DNA from: Cranoglanis bouderius
Lineage: Eukaryota > Chordata > Actinopteri > Siluriformes > Cranoglanididae
Assembly (NCBI GenBank): GCA_023630585.1
Contig: CM042558.1
Span: 10,443,800-10,507,799, forward strand
DNA length: 64,000 nt
Direction: 5' to 3'
How positions within the stretch are numbered: the stretch's first letter is position 1; every line of letters begins with the position of its first letter. Both the position numbers and the translations under genes were made by a program. This document shows, one piece after another, positions 1 to 14,291 of this stretch. Under the pieces are notes generated by a model. The model ran no database searches. It saw nothing but the letters and a program-made list of their open reading frames with translations, and was not told the origin of the DNA.

Positions 1-544
1 TGATTTAAACATTTATTCAGGTACCACTTTAAACCACTATTGGATTGGATTGGAAGTCACTTTTTTTTTTTTTTTGTTTTGTTGTTTTGTTTTTTGCAAG
101 CATTATAGATATACACACCATACAGAACACACGGTTTCTTAGGCTTTGTTTCAGGTTCGAGTTTGAAAGTCAAAAGATGATTTTAAAAGAAAAATGTTTT
201 AAAAGAAATTTGCTTAAGATATTCATATATTAAAGTTAAACCTGTGTGTCCGAGTCTGTACAATCTGCTGAATTTCCTGCTAAAAAACAACAATAATGAA
301 AGTAAAAGACCTGATTTGACTTGTCGGTTAATAAACAGGCTTAGACTGAATGCCTGGGCATGAAAGACGCCAAACTAGTCTGAATTCCAGACATACAGGA
401 CTGGAACAATGCTTCTCATTACTGAAACAATGCCTCCACGTCTGGTTTGCTAGGTACTTTCTATTATAGATAAATGAAAGCCATATTTTCCCTTAAATGT
501 TATTTCAAGCTTTTGTGACTTTGATAGCAGAAAGGAAGCATTTT

Positions 545-604
<60 letters not shown>

Positions 605-2131
605 TTTGGTGTAATACAAAGGGCCTAATAGTAGACTATGGATTATATCAGTAGTAACATCTCGGTACACATCACGCCAGATAGGAAATTGTGGAATCAG
701 TTAGTAAACCTATTAATTATATCCTTTTGCAGACCGTCGATGTAGATTTGTAGATTTAGCACTTCATGTCATGACAAAGGTAATCAGACTAGAATGGCTA
801 GACAACCTGTAGAAAATGAACGTGATCTATGAAGAAATGGACAGTTCAGAATCACCATCACCTGTAGTTGAATGATTTTTTTATTTTTTCATGTCCAAGC
901 TGATAATATTGAGGGACACTCCAAAAACGGAGTGTGTTTAAATACAGAGCTCTCCAATGGAGTGTGACCTCATTCAGATGTGGCAAAAAGTGTGTTACTG
1001 CAAATGTATGTCACTGGTACAGTAGACAAAAGTGACCAGTGATCTATCTGGGTATTCTGGGTTTTGTTTTTATGGGCGCCAATAACATCTAGGAGTATTT
1101 GTACTTAAATTATTTATAGTTTTAGAAACCAAAAGAATGGATTATAGGAATGGAGGGATAGATTTGCTCTATGTGTAACTGTATTTATTTTACTGTGCAA
1201 ATTTAAATAAATGCAAAACAGGAACTCACTAAGTATTTTAATTTCCCTTTTGGTAATCAAGTAAGTGCTTTAGTGTAACTGGACTTTTTTTTTTTTTTTC
1301 TTGATAGAAAAAGTTCAGATCAATTTGCATGTGAATTCATTATTCACCAAGATGTATTACTTTCATACATATATATTTAAAATAATATAGATGTTTATTT
1401 TATACATTTGCAAGCACTTTTGATACATGTGGATTTCCAGGATCCAGATTCACTTTTAACAAAGCAGCGTTTCATCAGTAAATCTAGTGCAAGATTTCAG
1501 TGCTTTCCTCACGGCTCCTAGTAAGGCTTCCTTCTATGTACAAAGACGTTGTTGGAACAAATGTCAGGGGCCACCGTATACCCTGCTGTCCTTTATGGTT
1601 CAGTTAAAGACAGAAAAAGAACTAGCTTATTTTAATAATAACAGAGGATGCTTGGAACTGATAAGACGCTATTGTGTATTTCCTTGCTGGCTATGATTTT
1701 AAAAAAGCTGTTGAGATCAGCAAAAACAGGATGTTCAGAAAAGGCACTACTTTAACTACTGATACAAAAAAAAAAAAAAAAAAAAAAAAAGCTGTCATGA
1801 TAATTGAACACATTTGTTCAGTAATTATCTCATGGCATGTGAATTTCCTTGGGTCCGTAACTTCATGACTGATCATGTCAACAGTTCTTCTAGTAGACCA
1901 ACTAAATGGAACGAGACACACATGCCAAGCCAGGATGGGATTAAACGCTACAGTCGCAGCTGACACGAGAAGTCTGATGAATGAGGAAGCTTTAGAACAT
2001 ATAAGGAAATACGAAAGAAAGAACTCGAACGAATGAAAAACAATGGTGTGATTAAGTCCCTCCTGTGCAGCATGTCCATTCACTGTTCCGTCTTTTGCTG
2101 GGCTGAGAAAAGTGCAGGAGCCTCAACCGGT
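1..2131. other. pcgf5 3' UTR and downstream flank
   Basis: No coding exon was recognised here. The stretch lies directly downstream of the pcgf5 stop codon on the minus strand, so part of it is expected to be 3' UTR. It is AT-rich, with poly-T/poly-A runs (61-75, 1287-1299, 1766-1790) and one long (TG)n tract. Several TTTATT hexamers on the plus strand would read AATAAA in the pcgf5 transcript, for example near 1185, but none can be singled out as the real polyadenylation signal. Short open frames are uninterrupted only by chance. Confidence 0.6.
546..603. repeat. (TG)n microsatellite
   Basis: About 29 uninterrupted TG units in the presumed 3' flank of pcgf5. Confidence 0.97.
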
Positions 2132-2179
2132 TTAGCCAAAGTCAATGCGAGGACGATATTCCAGTACCATTGGGTAGGC
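2132..2179 (-). CDS. pcgf5: pcgf5 coding exon 8 (C-terminus and stop)
   Basis: Acceptor tctcttttcag precedes GCC. The exon encodes AYPMVLEYRPRIDFG and stops at TAA (2134-2132). This is the conserved end of the RAWUL domain. Confidence 0.95.
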   Translation of the reverse strand, partial: AYPMVLEYRPRIDFG

Positions 2180-3211
2180 CTGAAAAGAGATAAATATGAG
2201 AAATGAGTGTCACTGCAAAAATCACTGATCATATTTAATAAAATACAGAGTATGATGAAATTTTGACACTGTACGAAAGAATATACTTTCAAAATTAACT
2301 TTGATAAGAATCATCAGAGACGAGCAACCATAGATCACAATGAATATGGAAACAAGAGAGGAACTGCAAACTGCACATGATGCAGGTCATAAAGCTTTGT
2401 GCTGCGTCCCAATTCGCCTACTGTCCGTCCTAAATAGTATCTGAGATTAAAATTGATTCGAGTGTCCCAAATCGTAGTATGTTGAAATGCATGTCCCGGA
2501 TGGTCTACTATTTCTACTATTTCAGCTGATATTGCCCACAACTCCTTGCATGAGGGAGGAGGAGTTTTGTGATGGTTTGCTTCGCCGAATTCAACATGCA
2601 AACATGGCGGACGAGTGGCAAACATGGCATCAGTGATACGTCTTCAGTATTTAAGTATAAGAACTTAAATGTTAAGCACTAATTATAAAGTATATATAGG
2701 AGTTTGTTTACGGTGACACTGTGCGTAACTAGGCAACAACATTCTCTTCCATTACATGACGTTTTAGTATGTCGCGGTACTTGAATACACACTCAAAATT
2801 ATGCACTTTTTCTTCACAAAAAAAGAGTACATACTTTTAGTGCATAGTATAAGTAGGCGAATTTGGACACAGCATTAATACATATTTTATGACAAAGGAT
2901 TTACGGACAAAGGATGTCGCATGACATCCTTTTCAGAAGTTCGCTAGCAGCTCAGTGTAATGTGACAGTAGAGGAGTCTCTCTTGCACACACACGCATTT
3001 GTCTTACTACCCTTGTTGTAAAGATAGTGCCTAATTAGAGTGATAACGATTTCAGTAAAATGGTCATTTCTATATTCTTGTATACATATTGCCTTGTTAG
3101 ATTTTCTAATGTAAAACATAAATTTAGATTCCATTTCAACAAAAATATAGTGTTTTTGGAATATATACACAAATACTCTTCATTGAGCCCAGGCAGACTA
3201 TTTTTAGAGAG

Positions 3212-3291
<80 letters not shown>

Positions 3292-6200
3292 GTTTTCTGT
3301 GTGTTACCGGAAAGAGGGGAAATGAAGTACATGCCCACAGTGACCCAATTCTGTGCCTTTCCAGCCTAACGAGAATTCGGGTAGAATTTCAGGTAGCTGT
3401 CACGCCGTTCATTTCGAAGTACGCCTTTGTGGTACTACTCATTTGTCATCCAGAGTACTTGTTATGTGAAACACCTGTACCACTTTAGTATTGATTTATA
3501 AATCACGTGATGAATGAGGACTGGTTATATTAGTAACAGCTCATTAGTAAAACTGCTCCTCAGAACACACATAAATATGCAAATTTCAAATGGCATCATT
3601 TCACAGTGTGTCACTGGTCTGACCCTGAAAAAAAAAATCTACTCTGCCACAGAAAATGGAATTGCAAATGCTCATGGCTGTACTGCCATGCACATAACTG
3701 AATGTAGCACTTACATTTGATGTACAAAAAAAATGTGCGTCCACATTCGATTGGACCAAAATAGATCGTGATGTGTAAGCAGGTTGACTATCCAAAGGGT
3801 GACCCAGCTTTTGTCCCATCATTAAGATGTCATATTTGAGATATCTGAGAGGGGCAGCTGTTAGACAGACCTCAGCCATTCCCTGTTTGTTTCTCTCTAG
3901 CCATTTTGGACCTGACCTCTCACCTAAAAGTGACACTCACACAGCCATATTTAGAGCGACAGTGCCAAGACTGTTAAAATGATTAAGGTCAAAGAGTTTA
4001 TTCCTGTATAGACCAGGCTGTAGGTCAATGCCATGATGCAACCATGACATGATCTTGAGGTTATTGATGTACTTACAAGTACTTTTCTTTGTTAAAGTTG
4101 TGAATTTAGACATGCTAAAATTCTTCCTGGCATCTGAATTGGTTCGAAATCAAAATCTGCCTTTATGAATGAAGTCTTACTAAAAACTTGAGGATAGTTT
4201 ATCTGAGCAATCATTTAAATGACTGGGTTACCCATTCCAAAATAAAGAGCCAATGGTTAACTCCTTTAATGCTTTATCAAGTTCAAACCAAATATGGAAA
4301 CACATAGTCAGAATGTAAAAAACAAGTCTCAGTCCACAAATTTACACGTTGTCCCAAAAGTCTCCAGACATAGGGAAAATTAGCACTTTTTAGCAAAATG
4401 TCTTCCAGAATTTTTCATACTTACTTTATATTGGATATATTTTTTTCAGATAGCCTTTAAGAATGCCTTTCACAAAAGAAGAATGTACTGAAATCATTCT
4501 CTTGGCTGGATCAGGAAGCTGTCACAAGGTTGCGATGGACTTTAACCGGACTCTGGCAAGCACATCACATACTGCACTGTTGCTAAACGTATTAACAAAC
4601 TCAATAAGACTGGAAGAGTTGCGGACCAACCGATAAGACGCGGACGTCCACGAACATCCACTGACGAAAGCACAGCCAACATGGTGCTGGCAAACGTGGT
4701 CCTCTACAGTATGTATGGAGACTTCTGGGACACCCTGTTTATGTTTTTAGGAGGACTGTTTCACCAGTGACTCTTAAAAGGTTTCTTCTCATACTGATCT
4801 ACAGGGATCTAGAGAGTTATATGAGCTTTACTATATTTTCCCACAATTGACAAATTTTGTGGCTTTGGCTCAGTGGTCCATCACACTTTGTGATTTGACG
4901 TTAAAGGAAGAATCCATCTGAACTAGTTTCATGGCAATATTTATAATCAATACATGATCTTCAGTTGTGCAAAAGATTTAGTTTATGATGAAATTCTTTT
5001 AATTTTTGAAAACAATTAAAAGTGAGTTAAGAATTGGTTTGGTTTGGTTTAAACTTTCCTACATCAACAAGTTTTCCTACATCTATTTCTATGTTCAGTT
5101 TCCTACATAACCAACAACGCCATTCGACTACCTGCTGATTTATCTCTACCTAAAGAGAGCAATGCACTTTAGTCCTTTAAAAGATTTCGAAGGTTTTTTT
5201 TTTTTTTTTTGGCAATTGTTGTGGCCAAAACTGCTTGGTGCTTGCAAATGCTTGCATAAAATTGTTTTGCATGGTGTTTCGCAGTGATGTTTGTTGGTAA
5301 ATGAGACCTTTTAGCTGTACTCATGTTCGATGCACACGAATTGAAGAGCGCTTTGGCTGAAAGAGGTTTGTGATGATGTCACATGTCACGTCTTGGCCCA
5401 AATCTGTGGAAAATCTGCGGTAATTTTGAAAAATTGCAAGCTCCTGCGAATATTGCGGTGTTTGCTTGATTCTGTATTCATTTCTTCGATTGCAAAATCC
5501 TGGAAGGACTGAATTTAGTCTCTCCAGCCTTCTCACCTGCTCATCTGTACATTTTGCTTAAACAGATCAGGTTCCAAAGCTTCAAATTTCATGCTAATGC
5601 CACCATCAGCATCATCATGCTTGCAGACTGTTAACGAGCTGAGCCGAGTCTCTGCCGTAACTCGGCATAGAATGCATCGTATAGTCACATTCTATTGTGG
5701 AACTTTGATTTCTTATTAATACCACATTAAGCTTCACTGAAAAAATGGCGAGTCAGAAAAGAAGGTATTTAGTTAGGAGCTAAAATGGCATAACAGTCAT
5801 CAATAATGTCTAAGATCATTGAAAAAATTTTTCTCCTTTTGTTTTTCACTGTAACTGTGGTAGTAATATCCCCCTGTGACATCAGCACGGCACAAAACTT
5901 CCAACTTAACAGGAATAACGAAAAATATAGCATCAACAAATTAGCACCATAATCACCAAGCGCCAAGTCTCACAGTGAACTTTTACTTTAAAGTTCTCAT
6001 CTTTAATTCAAGAATATATACTGTACATCTAAATTTTAAAAAATATACAGGAATCTTAACCCTTTTTTAACCCATTTAAGTTCAAACATTTTATGAATTT
6101 CATTGTACTGGAATTATTTTTGCAAACGTCAACAATTTTGGCAGGCATTCGCAAAATTTAGCTGCTTTGAAATTCAAACTCCAAACAAATTCAGGCCCAC

Positions 6201-8054
6201 CCTCTACTGTCCCCTGTAAAACAACCCGCCCCAGAAGACATGCATGTGTGACGCCTAGGCTTAAACAAGTGAATGCTGGTGTAAGCATGAAAGTTTTCTG
6301 ATCTGACAAGGAAACAGAGACGCCTCCTTGTCCTGACTGGGTGAATGTCGGTGGCCAGAGTTACAGAGACTAGATTTTCTCCTCTGAGTTCTACTGACCG
6401 CTGCGACACCGAGAAGAGAATGTGTGTTCTGATTTAACTATCGCTAACCCAAAGCACAGGAACATCATGACAAGACATCATCCATAGAATTATGAAGTTA
6501 TTTATGAAGAATTATGGAGAGGGTACATCTACAGAATTATGAAGGCAGTCTGGGTTTCATCAGAGCTTAATGAGCTTAGAAGCCAATACTGACTCGGGTA
6601 AATTCATTATTTCTCTTCGCTGAGGTGCAGATTTAGTACATGAGGAGAGAATAAGAGACATTAACACATCTTACATTTTCACCTCGAAGCCTCCACCTCG
6701 TCATGTATATGAACTCCATGGTGTGATCTTTTCCCATAATCTCTCCGTTGCATAGGACGTCTAGCTGTAGAGAAGGCCACATTGCCACAGTGTGAGGAAC
6801 TGCTAGACTTCAGCTAAGGAGATATATTCTACTGCATTTTAGCTTAATAAGCTGAATGAAGTTACATCCTACACTCAAGCTGGGTTTACACTGTGCAATT
6901 CTGGTTTGAGACAATTTTGCCGTCGCTGACTCTTATTTTTATTTTTATTGTGAATAAATGATGTAAGAATCACTTATACATCAGGTAGCATTTGTCGCAC
7001 AGTGCAAGAATGTAAACGATGCCAGATTAAAGTGTTTGACCAAGCTGTAACAAAAACTTTAATTGTAATTGGACATCAGTGAGTTGAGCAGTAATCTGAG
7101 CCAAATTTCAGTGTAAGCCCAGCTTTATTCTATTGGTTCATGCCAATGGGATATACAGTCAAGTCCATAAATATTTAAACATTGACAAAGTTATTGTTAT
7201 TTTAGCTGTCTACCACAGTATATTGAAGTTGAATTTAAATATAAAATTAAATATGCATTAGACCAAAAGAATTGAACAAACTAGAATAAACATACATAAA
7301 TCATAATTTCTAATACACAAGACGCTGAGTTCCTTCCCTAGTGAAGCTCTGCCTGGCCTCTACTGCAGCTCTCTCCAGTTCCTGCTTGTTCTTTTGGTGT
7401 TTTGCCTTCGGTTTTGCCTTCAGAGAGTGAAATGCATACTCAGCTGGATTCAAGTCAGGTGACTGACTTGGCCATTTGCAGAGCATTGCACTTCTTTGCC
7501 TTATATAATTCTTGGGTCACTTTCAAAGTATGCTTCAGGTTGTTGTCCATCTGTACTGTGAAGCGCCATCCAATGAGTTTTGAAGCATTTGGCAGAATCT
7601 GAGCAAACTGTATAGCCCTATACACTTCAGAATTCATCCTGCTGCTTTTTTCAGCCTAGTGATGGCTTGCTTCACTCACAGTGACAGCTCTTTGGACTTC
7701 ATATTGAGAGTTAACAGAGAGCTAACACTGAGAGATAATAGAGTTATCTGCATACTTGTAAGTGAAATAATGAGGGAATAACACAGAAAATAACACACAC
7801 CTGGCCATGGAACAGCTGAGCACTGAGCAACCAACTATCAAATTACCTATGGTCCCCTAAAAAAAGGGGCGGCGGTATGAAGGGCACATATAAAATGTGC
7901 TGTAATTCCTAAACCGTTCAGCTGGATTGGATTTAAATACTTATTTAATTTCAACTCAAATGTACTGCTGTACATGTAAATATTAGTTTTGTCAATATCC
8001 AGATATGGATCTGATTGTATAATAACCTGTATAACCTGACTACAGGTTGGCATC

Positions 8055-8110
<56 letters not shown>

Positions 8111-11100
8111 GCACACGTTACCTCATAAGAACTTGGAAGCTTTAACTTTAGACTTAAGAACTTCTTGATTGTTCCTACAGTGACCCGAGTTGAGCAGCGA
8201 ATAAATTTCTTCATTAAGCCCTGAAGAGGGAATAAAATACACAACACAATGTCACAGCTGTTCCAACATTACGCTATACAGTAGTGCACTCAAGGTTCAG
8301 AGTAACCATTACAAGAAATTAGCAGCTTCTCTTCACACAACAGAACCTTCTGACTGTCTCCCAATTAAGCGCTGCATAAAAGTACTATATGGAAATAGGG
8401 TTATAATGCAATCACCATCCTTATTGTGAGAGAATACATGAACACATTCAAATGTGGCTGCTGTTTGCCCGTGTAATTCACAAAAGGCCTAATCAAAGGA
8501 AGTCTGTAGTGGAGCAAAGCTTGAGATCATACATGACAAAATGAGCCATTAAAGCTAGGCAGGAGAAATTAAGAGAGGGGACAACTGGAGAGAGTGTGAA
8601 TTACTCCCACATTTTAATACTCCAGCAAACAAATATTTATTTACTGCATCTGTAGTGGATGAGTGATTACCACAGACAATCATTTTGTCATACTTCCCAG
8701 CACTGAGAACAGAACAGAAAACACATAATGTATAATAGAAGACTAAGGGCAGTTTTTCGGGTCAGGCAGTAATGGTTTATGCAAAACATGTTTTTTTTGT
8801 TTTTTAAGAACACAATGTATTTGCAAATCAAACTCTAAATCGGTATAATTCATCCTTTCAAAGACAGGGCTATTTTTTTTTTACCCAGCATAGTCAATTT
8901 CTGCCTGCTCATGCACAGATACCACAAACTTTTAGGGGAGGTAGCCAGAATAATTTTTTAGTGCATTGATCCAGTATTGGTAAGACAGTGTCAAATCTGT
9001 GGTAATTTTGAAAACTTGCAAGCTCCTCAGAATATTGTGGAGTTTGCTCGATGTTGCGTTCATTTCTGCGATCGCAAAATCACGAAATCCTGGAGGGTCT
9101 GTGATGTATTACTTTCAATATTAAACACATAGAGTAGAACGTCAAACAGCCTTTCTTATGCTGTGTACTTAAGATCAGCCTGGCCTTCCACTTCTGATAA
9201 TTCACTGAAAAAGATTAGTTCTTAAAAAGTGAAGATATCTTGTAAAGCTTATCTAATATTTCTCAATATGTGATTATTGTATAAGAAATATAAGACAATT
9301 AAGCTTATTTCTAGATATGTTTACTGATTTTAAGCTTAAACGGATCTTGGCAGATTTTGCTTCTTCCTAGAAAAGAAATTCAAGCTTAAACTGAGTAAAG
9401 AAATATATAGAAATAGGCTTAATCATCTGACATTTATTTAGAAATAATGTAATAATGAGAAATTAATTGAATTTGCCTATATTCAAGATATATTAACTTG
9501 TTAAGATATAATATTTTGCAGTGATCTCGTAGAGACTTGGTGGCAGAGAGAGAGTATGACCATTATGAAGTACATACTAAGAGACAGCCAAAAAAAGAGC
9601 AAAAAGAGCAAAATCGTACAAATATCAATGTGAAACACAGATAGAGTCTAAGACAGCTAACCTTAACTATGTTCTCTCCTATCTGGCCGTTGTTGCGCAG
9701 ACAGTCCAGGCAGATGGCTATCTGTGGGTCATTCCTGTGGTAGTCCCCATCCCCTCCATCGTCAATGTCCTCATCCACCTTCATCCTCTTACACTCGGGG
9801 CTGTCATCTGAAATAAGACAGAAGCCCATTAATGACTGTGTACACATACACAGATGACATCAGCCATGACATTAAAACCACTGACAGGGGAAGTGAATAA
9901 CATTGATTATCTCGTTACAATGGCACCTGTCAAGGGGTGGGATATATTAGCCAGCAAGTGAACAGTCAGTTCTCGAAGTTGATGCATTGGAAGCAGGAAA
10001 AATGGGTGTAACCCAGATAGCAAAATTGCTGTGGCCCAGATCTAGCCCACACCTGGCACTTTCATCCGGCCCACATACCGCGTGGCATGATGGCACTTAG
10101 GCGGTCCACTCCTGTTTGCCAGATTTGGGCCACATGCAACATATGTGGGCCACTTTTGGTTTACACCCAGATTAGCCTTTGTCGATTTTTGCCAAAGGTG
10201 GCCCACATTTGTTTTGTGATATTTGGGCCATGTTCACTATTTACCACATGGGTCACTTTAGGGTCACATCCAGATTACACATAGCCGTGAGCACCGCTTC
10301 TTTGCCTAAAAAGGCCCACATGTGATTTGGGATATTTGGGCCATATTTGCTGTTTTACATGTGGGCCACTTCAGGCTCATATCCATTTTGTCCGGGCCAA
10401 AAGAAAGCCAGCAGTGCCGCATCACTGCCTGAAGTGGCCCACATCCGGATGCTATCTGGGAAGGATCTGATCGACTTTGTGTAAGGATCTGAGGGACTTT
10501 GACAAGGGCCAAACTCTGATGGCTAGACGACTGGGTCAGAGCATCTCCAAAACAGCACATCTTGTGGGGTGTTCTTGGTACACAGTGGTTAGTAACTTCC
10601 AAATATGGTGCAAGGAAGGACAACCGGTGAACCGGCGACAGGGTCATGGGCGCTAACACCTTGGTGCCAGATACCACAGCACACCTTCAGAAGTCTTGTG
10701 GAGTCCATGCCTCGACTGGTTAGAGCTGTTCTGATGGCACAAGGGGGACCTACACAATATTTGGCAGGTGGTGGTGTTTAATATTATGGTTGATCAATCA
10801 AATGCAGCAATACAGACCTGTGTGTAGAAACAGTTTAGTAAAAAAAAAACTCCAAGGGAATAAATGAAATAGACAAACACATGTAGTAGGCATGAGATGC
10901 ATTGTTTTCACCTCCCCTCAACATCAAGCAAATCAAAAGCCTGACAATCGTTCTGCTGATCTGAACAGATACTCTGTTCCAATAGAGCAGCCGTGTCTTT
11001 CACCAATTCTTCCTTTCAAATTAGAACGACGATATACAAGAAGACACACTTGGGGGATATGAAAAGGAAAGTAATTACACAATCATTAAGAATTGCTTAC

Positions 11101-14100
11101 AGCTGCACACTCTTTATGAGCTGTTGTAGAGATTGAAGCCTTCAGGAAATTCTGTGTGGCTGATGTGTGATTGGGTAATTCAGTGAGCAAATGGATGGCA
11201 GGAACACAAAGCGGCTTTTCTAACATTCAATCAAAGGCCAAGCCACGTTTCTGCGCAGGCAGTATTTGAATTTTTCAGACCCATGAACCACACAAGGCAG
11301 TTTTTGATGTGAAAATGTGATCGTGCAGTACGTCTTCCTACTAGCAGGCTCAAGGCTTTATAATGTTTTTTATAAGGCTTTTTAATGTCTGCAGACTGAA
11401 CCTGACAGCAAGCTGGAACAACATGGCTATGGCATTAAAGCTCTATCCTGGTCACATCCATTTATTTCAACAACAAAGACATCTAGTCTCCTAATCTTCC
11501 TTAAGACAATCTCGGAGAAATTGAACAGGCTTTCATATGAATGGAATGCACTTGATGAGTCACTAGAGAACATAAGCTATAGCTTAGTTATTTGTAAGTG
11601 ACTGATTGCTTCCTTAGCACACCTCAGTGTGGTGAGATGAAGACAGATATAATCAGAGTTCCTTGGAGAGGGCTGTCAAAGACCAGCTGCCTGCTGTCAC
11701 CTTTAAAATCGAAATTTAACACTCCCATAGGCAGCTACACTGCAGTCTGTCTCAGCTGGCTCTCAGTCACAGCCTTATCCTTTGACTTATACTACGCAGA
11801 CATTCATGCTATGAACTGCGTGAGATTCACTCTAAAAGCTCTCACTGACATCTCATTGCGGGAGGCATTTTAATCATTAATTAATACTGTCCAGTAATGT
11901 ACAGTGCTGTATATCAACCATGAGGAGAGGTTTATGGCTAACTTATACCACTGCATTGTTGAGTTCTTGAATCTTGATTCGTTTTCTATAACATCAGCTC
12001 TGACAATATTGCCAGCTGTAATCACAGGTTTATATTAAAGCACACCGTCTAATACGTTATTGTTTCTATAGCAACAACTTATACAGGGGCTTGTAGAAAG
12101 TAGGCCTAATAATAAATAATTAAAAATGTGTTGTTACTTAACATCCATCCATTTTCATACTGCTTATCCTACACTGGCTCACGGGGGAGTCTGGAGCCTA
12201 TCCCAGGGAACTTGGGGAACAAGTTCCCTGGACGGGGGGCCAACCCATTGCAGGGCACAATCACACACACACACACACATTCACTCACTACGGACAATTT
12301 GGAAATGCTAATCAGCCTACAGCGCAGCCTTTGGACTGGGGGAGGAAACCGGAGTACCAGGAGGAAACCCCCAAAGCACAGGGAGAACATGCAAACTCCG
12401 TGCACACAGGGTGGAGGAAGGATTCCAAAGCCAAACCCCGGAGACGCAAGGCAAACGTGCTAACCTCTAAGCCACCATGCCCGTTGCTTAACATATAAAT
12501 AAAAAATATATATCATCATTGATAGGGTCAAGCTTGGAAGTATGTAAAGCATGTTTATTTAACATTTATAGGAGTCTCCCTTGTCAGCATGATTGTAACA
12601 GAGGTAAAGATGTTTAAGTTTTCCACCGTGGGAAAGTCTTTGGAACAGAATACTTTGCATTTCACAGCTTCCCTGTAACATGACAAGCTATATTTGGTAT
12701 TAATCAAAAAGAGGCTGGCAAGCAAACGATTGTTCATAGCCATTATAACATAAGTGATAACAAGAAGTTGTTTTGTTGATGTTCAACATTAAATGCATCT
12801 ATTTATGGTTAAAAAGTATAACTCCCATCCATCTTCCATACTGCTTATCCTACACAAGGTCACGGGGAGCCCGGAGCCTATCCCAAGGAACTCGGGGCAC
12901 AAGGCAGGGGACACCCTGGACAGGGTGCCAACGGACAATTTAGAAATGCCAATCAGCGCATGTCTTTGGGCGGAAACCGGAGTACCCGGAGGCAACCCCT
13001 GAAGCACAGGGAGAACATGCAAACTCCAGGATGGAGGCAGGATGGAGGCAGGATGGAGGCAGGATTCAAACCCCCAATCCCATATAACTGCCATTATATG
13101 AAAATAATCATCTTACCATCATTTTCTTTCAACTTATTCTTTTTCCAGAATTCAATCTCCTGTTGTTGTTCCTCTGAACAGAAGCAAAAAAAACAAAAAC
13201 AAAGAGAAATAGAAAGTCAAGGATTTTTTAAAAATACATAACTGAGTAATCGGCTCTGTGTTCTGATTCATCAGTGAGACACAGAATTACTGTATTTAAG
13301 TTTTCAGTAATTGACTCTAAATTTTTTGACCTAATCTCTAATTACTGCATCTGTAGTATATATTCTTCATATGTGATGCAGAATCTCAACCAGTTTCCCT
13401 GTACCGAGAAACAAATTAAAAACTGTCTTACTGAAGTGATAATGGAAGTAAACAGGCAGTTAAAGTGGCCAATAAGTGTTTATGCTAAAGATATGCTTTC
13501 GAGAAATGTTGAATGAGTCCTTCTTTCATAAATTATTTGTAAATTAAGGCGGTAAATCATAACTGTACTGTCAGATATGGTACTCCTTTTTACCGAGGGA
13601 ATCATTTGTCTGTTTTTGCCTGATCGCACGTGGATAAGTCAAAAATTTAAGAAAACATATAAGTAACTGGACTTCTCCAGTGTTAAGAAAAATATAAAGT
13701 AATGTGAATATAATGTTTTCACATTACATAGTCGTATATTTTAGCTATTGTTGACGGAATTCAGCAACTACCCTCAGGAGTCCATTATCAGTGAGTTTCA
13801 GGTAAAATGGTTTCTTGTCTCTTCTCAGTACAGGGAAATGTGTTAAGGCTCTTATCAGAGATGCAGTAGACAGTGCTGGAGTATTCCTTTAATCGAGAAG
13901 AACTCGAGCGCACTTACTTTCCCGAAGTCCAGGCACAAGCTTGAATATGATTTCTTCTAATGTGTTGTCCAACCTTCGGAAACAGGACACAGTTAGAAGG
14001 TGGACAAAAAAAGAGCAGAAATTACACAATATGCTGTAAACTACTCCCATAAAAATAACATTTGTGTTGATGTAACTGAGGTCCAGCCCAAACACACATA

Positions 14101-14245
14101 CAGAAGCAGTATATAGTGGATACTATGCTCAGAATGAGCTACTACACAGTTCCAGGGCAGGGCTGCACCTGTGTGTGTTGGCTACACTGAGCAGTGCAGC
14201 TGTTGGCTGGAATGCATCTCTGCTAATACCAAATTTATTGCATAG

Positions 14246-14291
<46 letters not shown>

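Noticed and set aside
3060..3488. 142-codon frame with an Arg-Glu run
   Set aside because: The run is a translation of the (GA)n microsatellite, with no conserved flanks.
6191..6409. Minus-strand frame containing ELRGEN, resembling the end of pcgf5 exon 7
   Set aside because: The match is only five residues; the genuine exon is at 6764-6675 with proper splice sites, and no conserved continuation follows.
12126..12463. Overlapping frames of up to 111 codons
   Set aside because: They are family R repeat sequence in several frames on both strands, without coding character.
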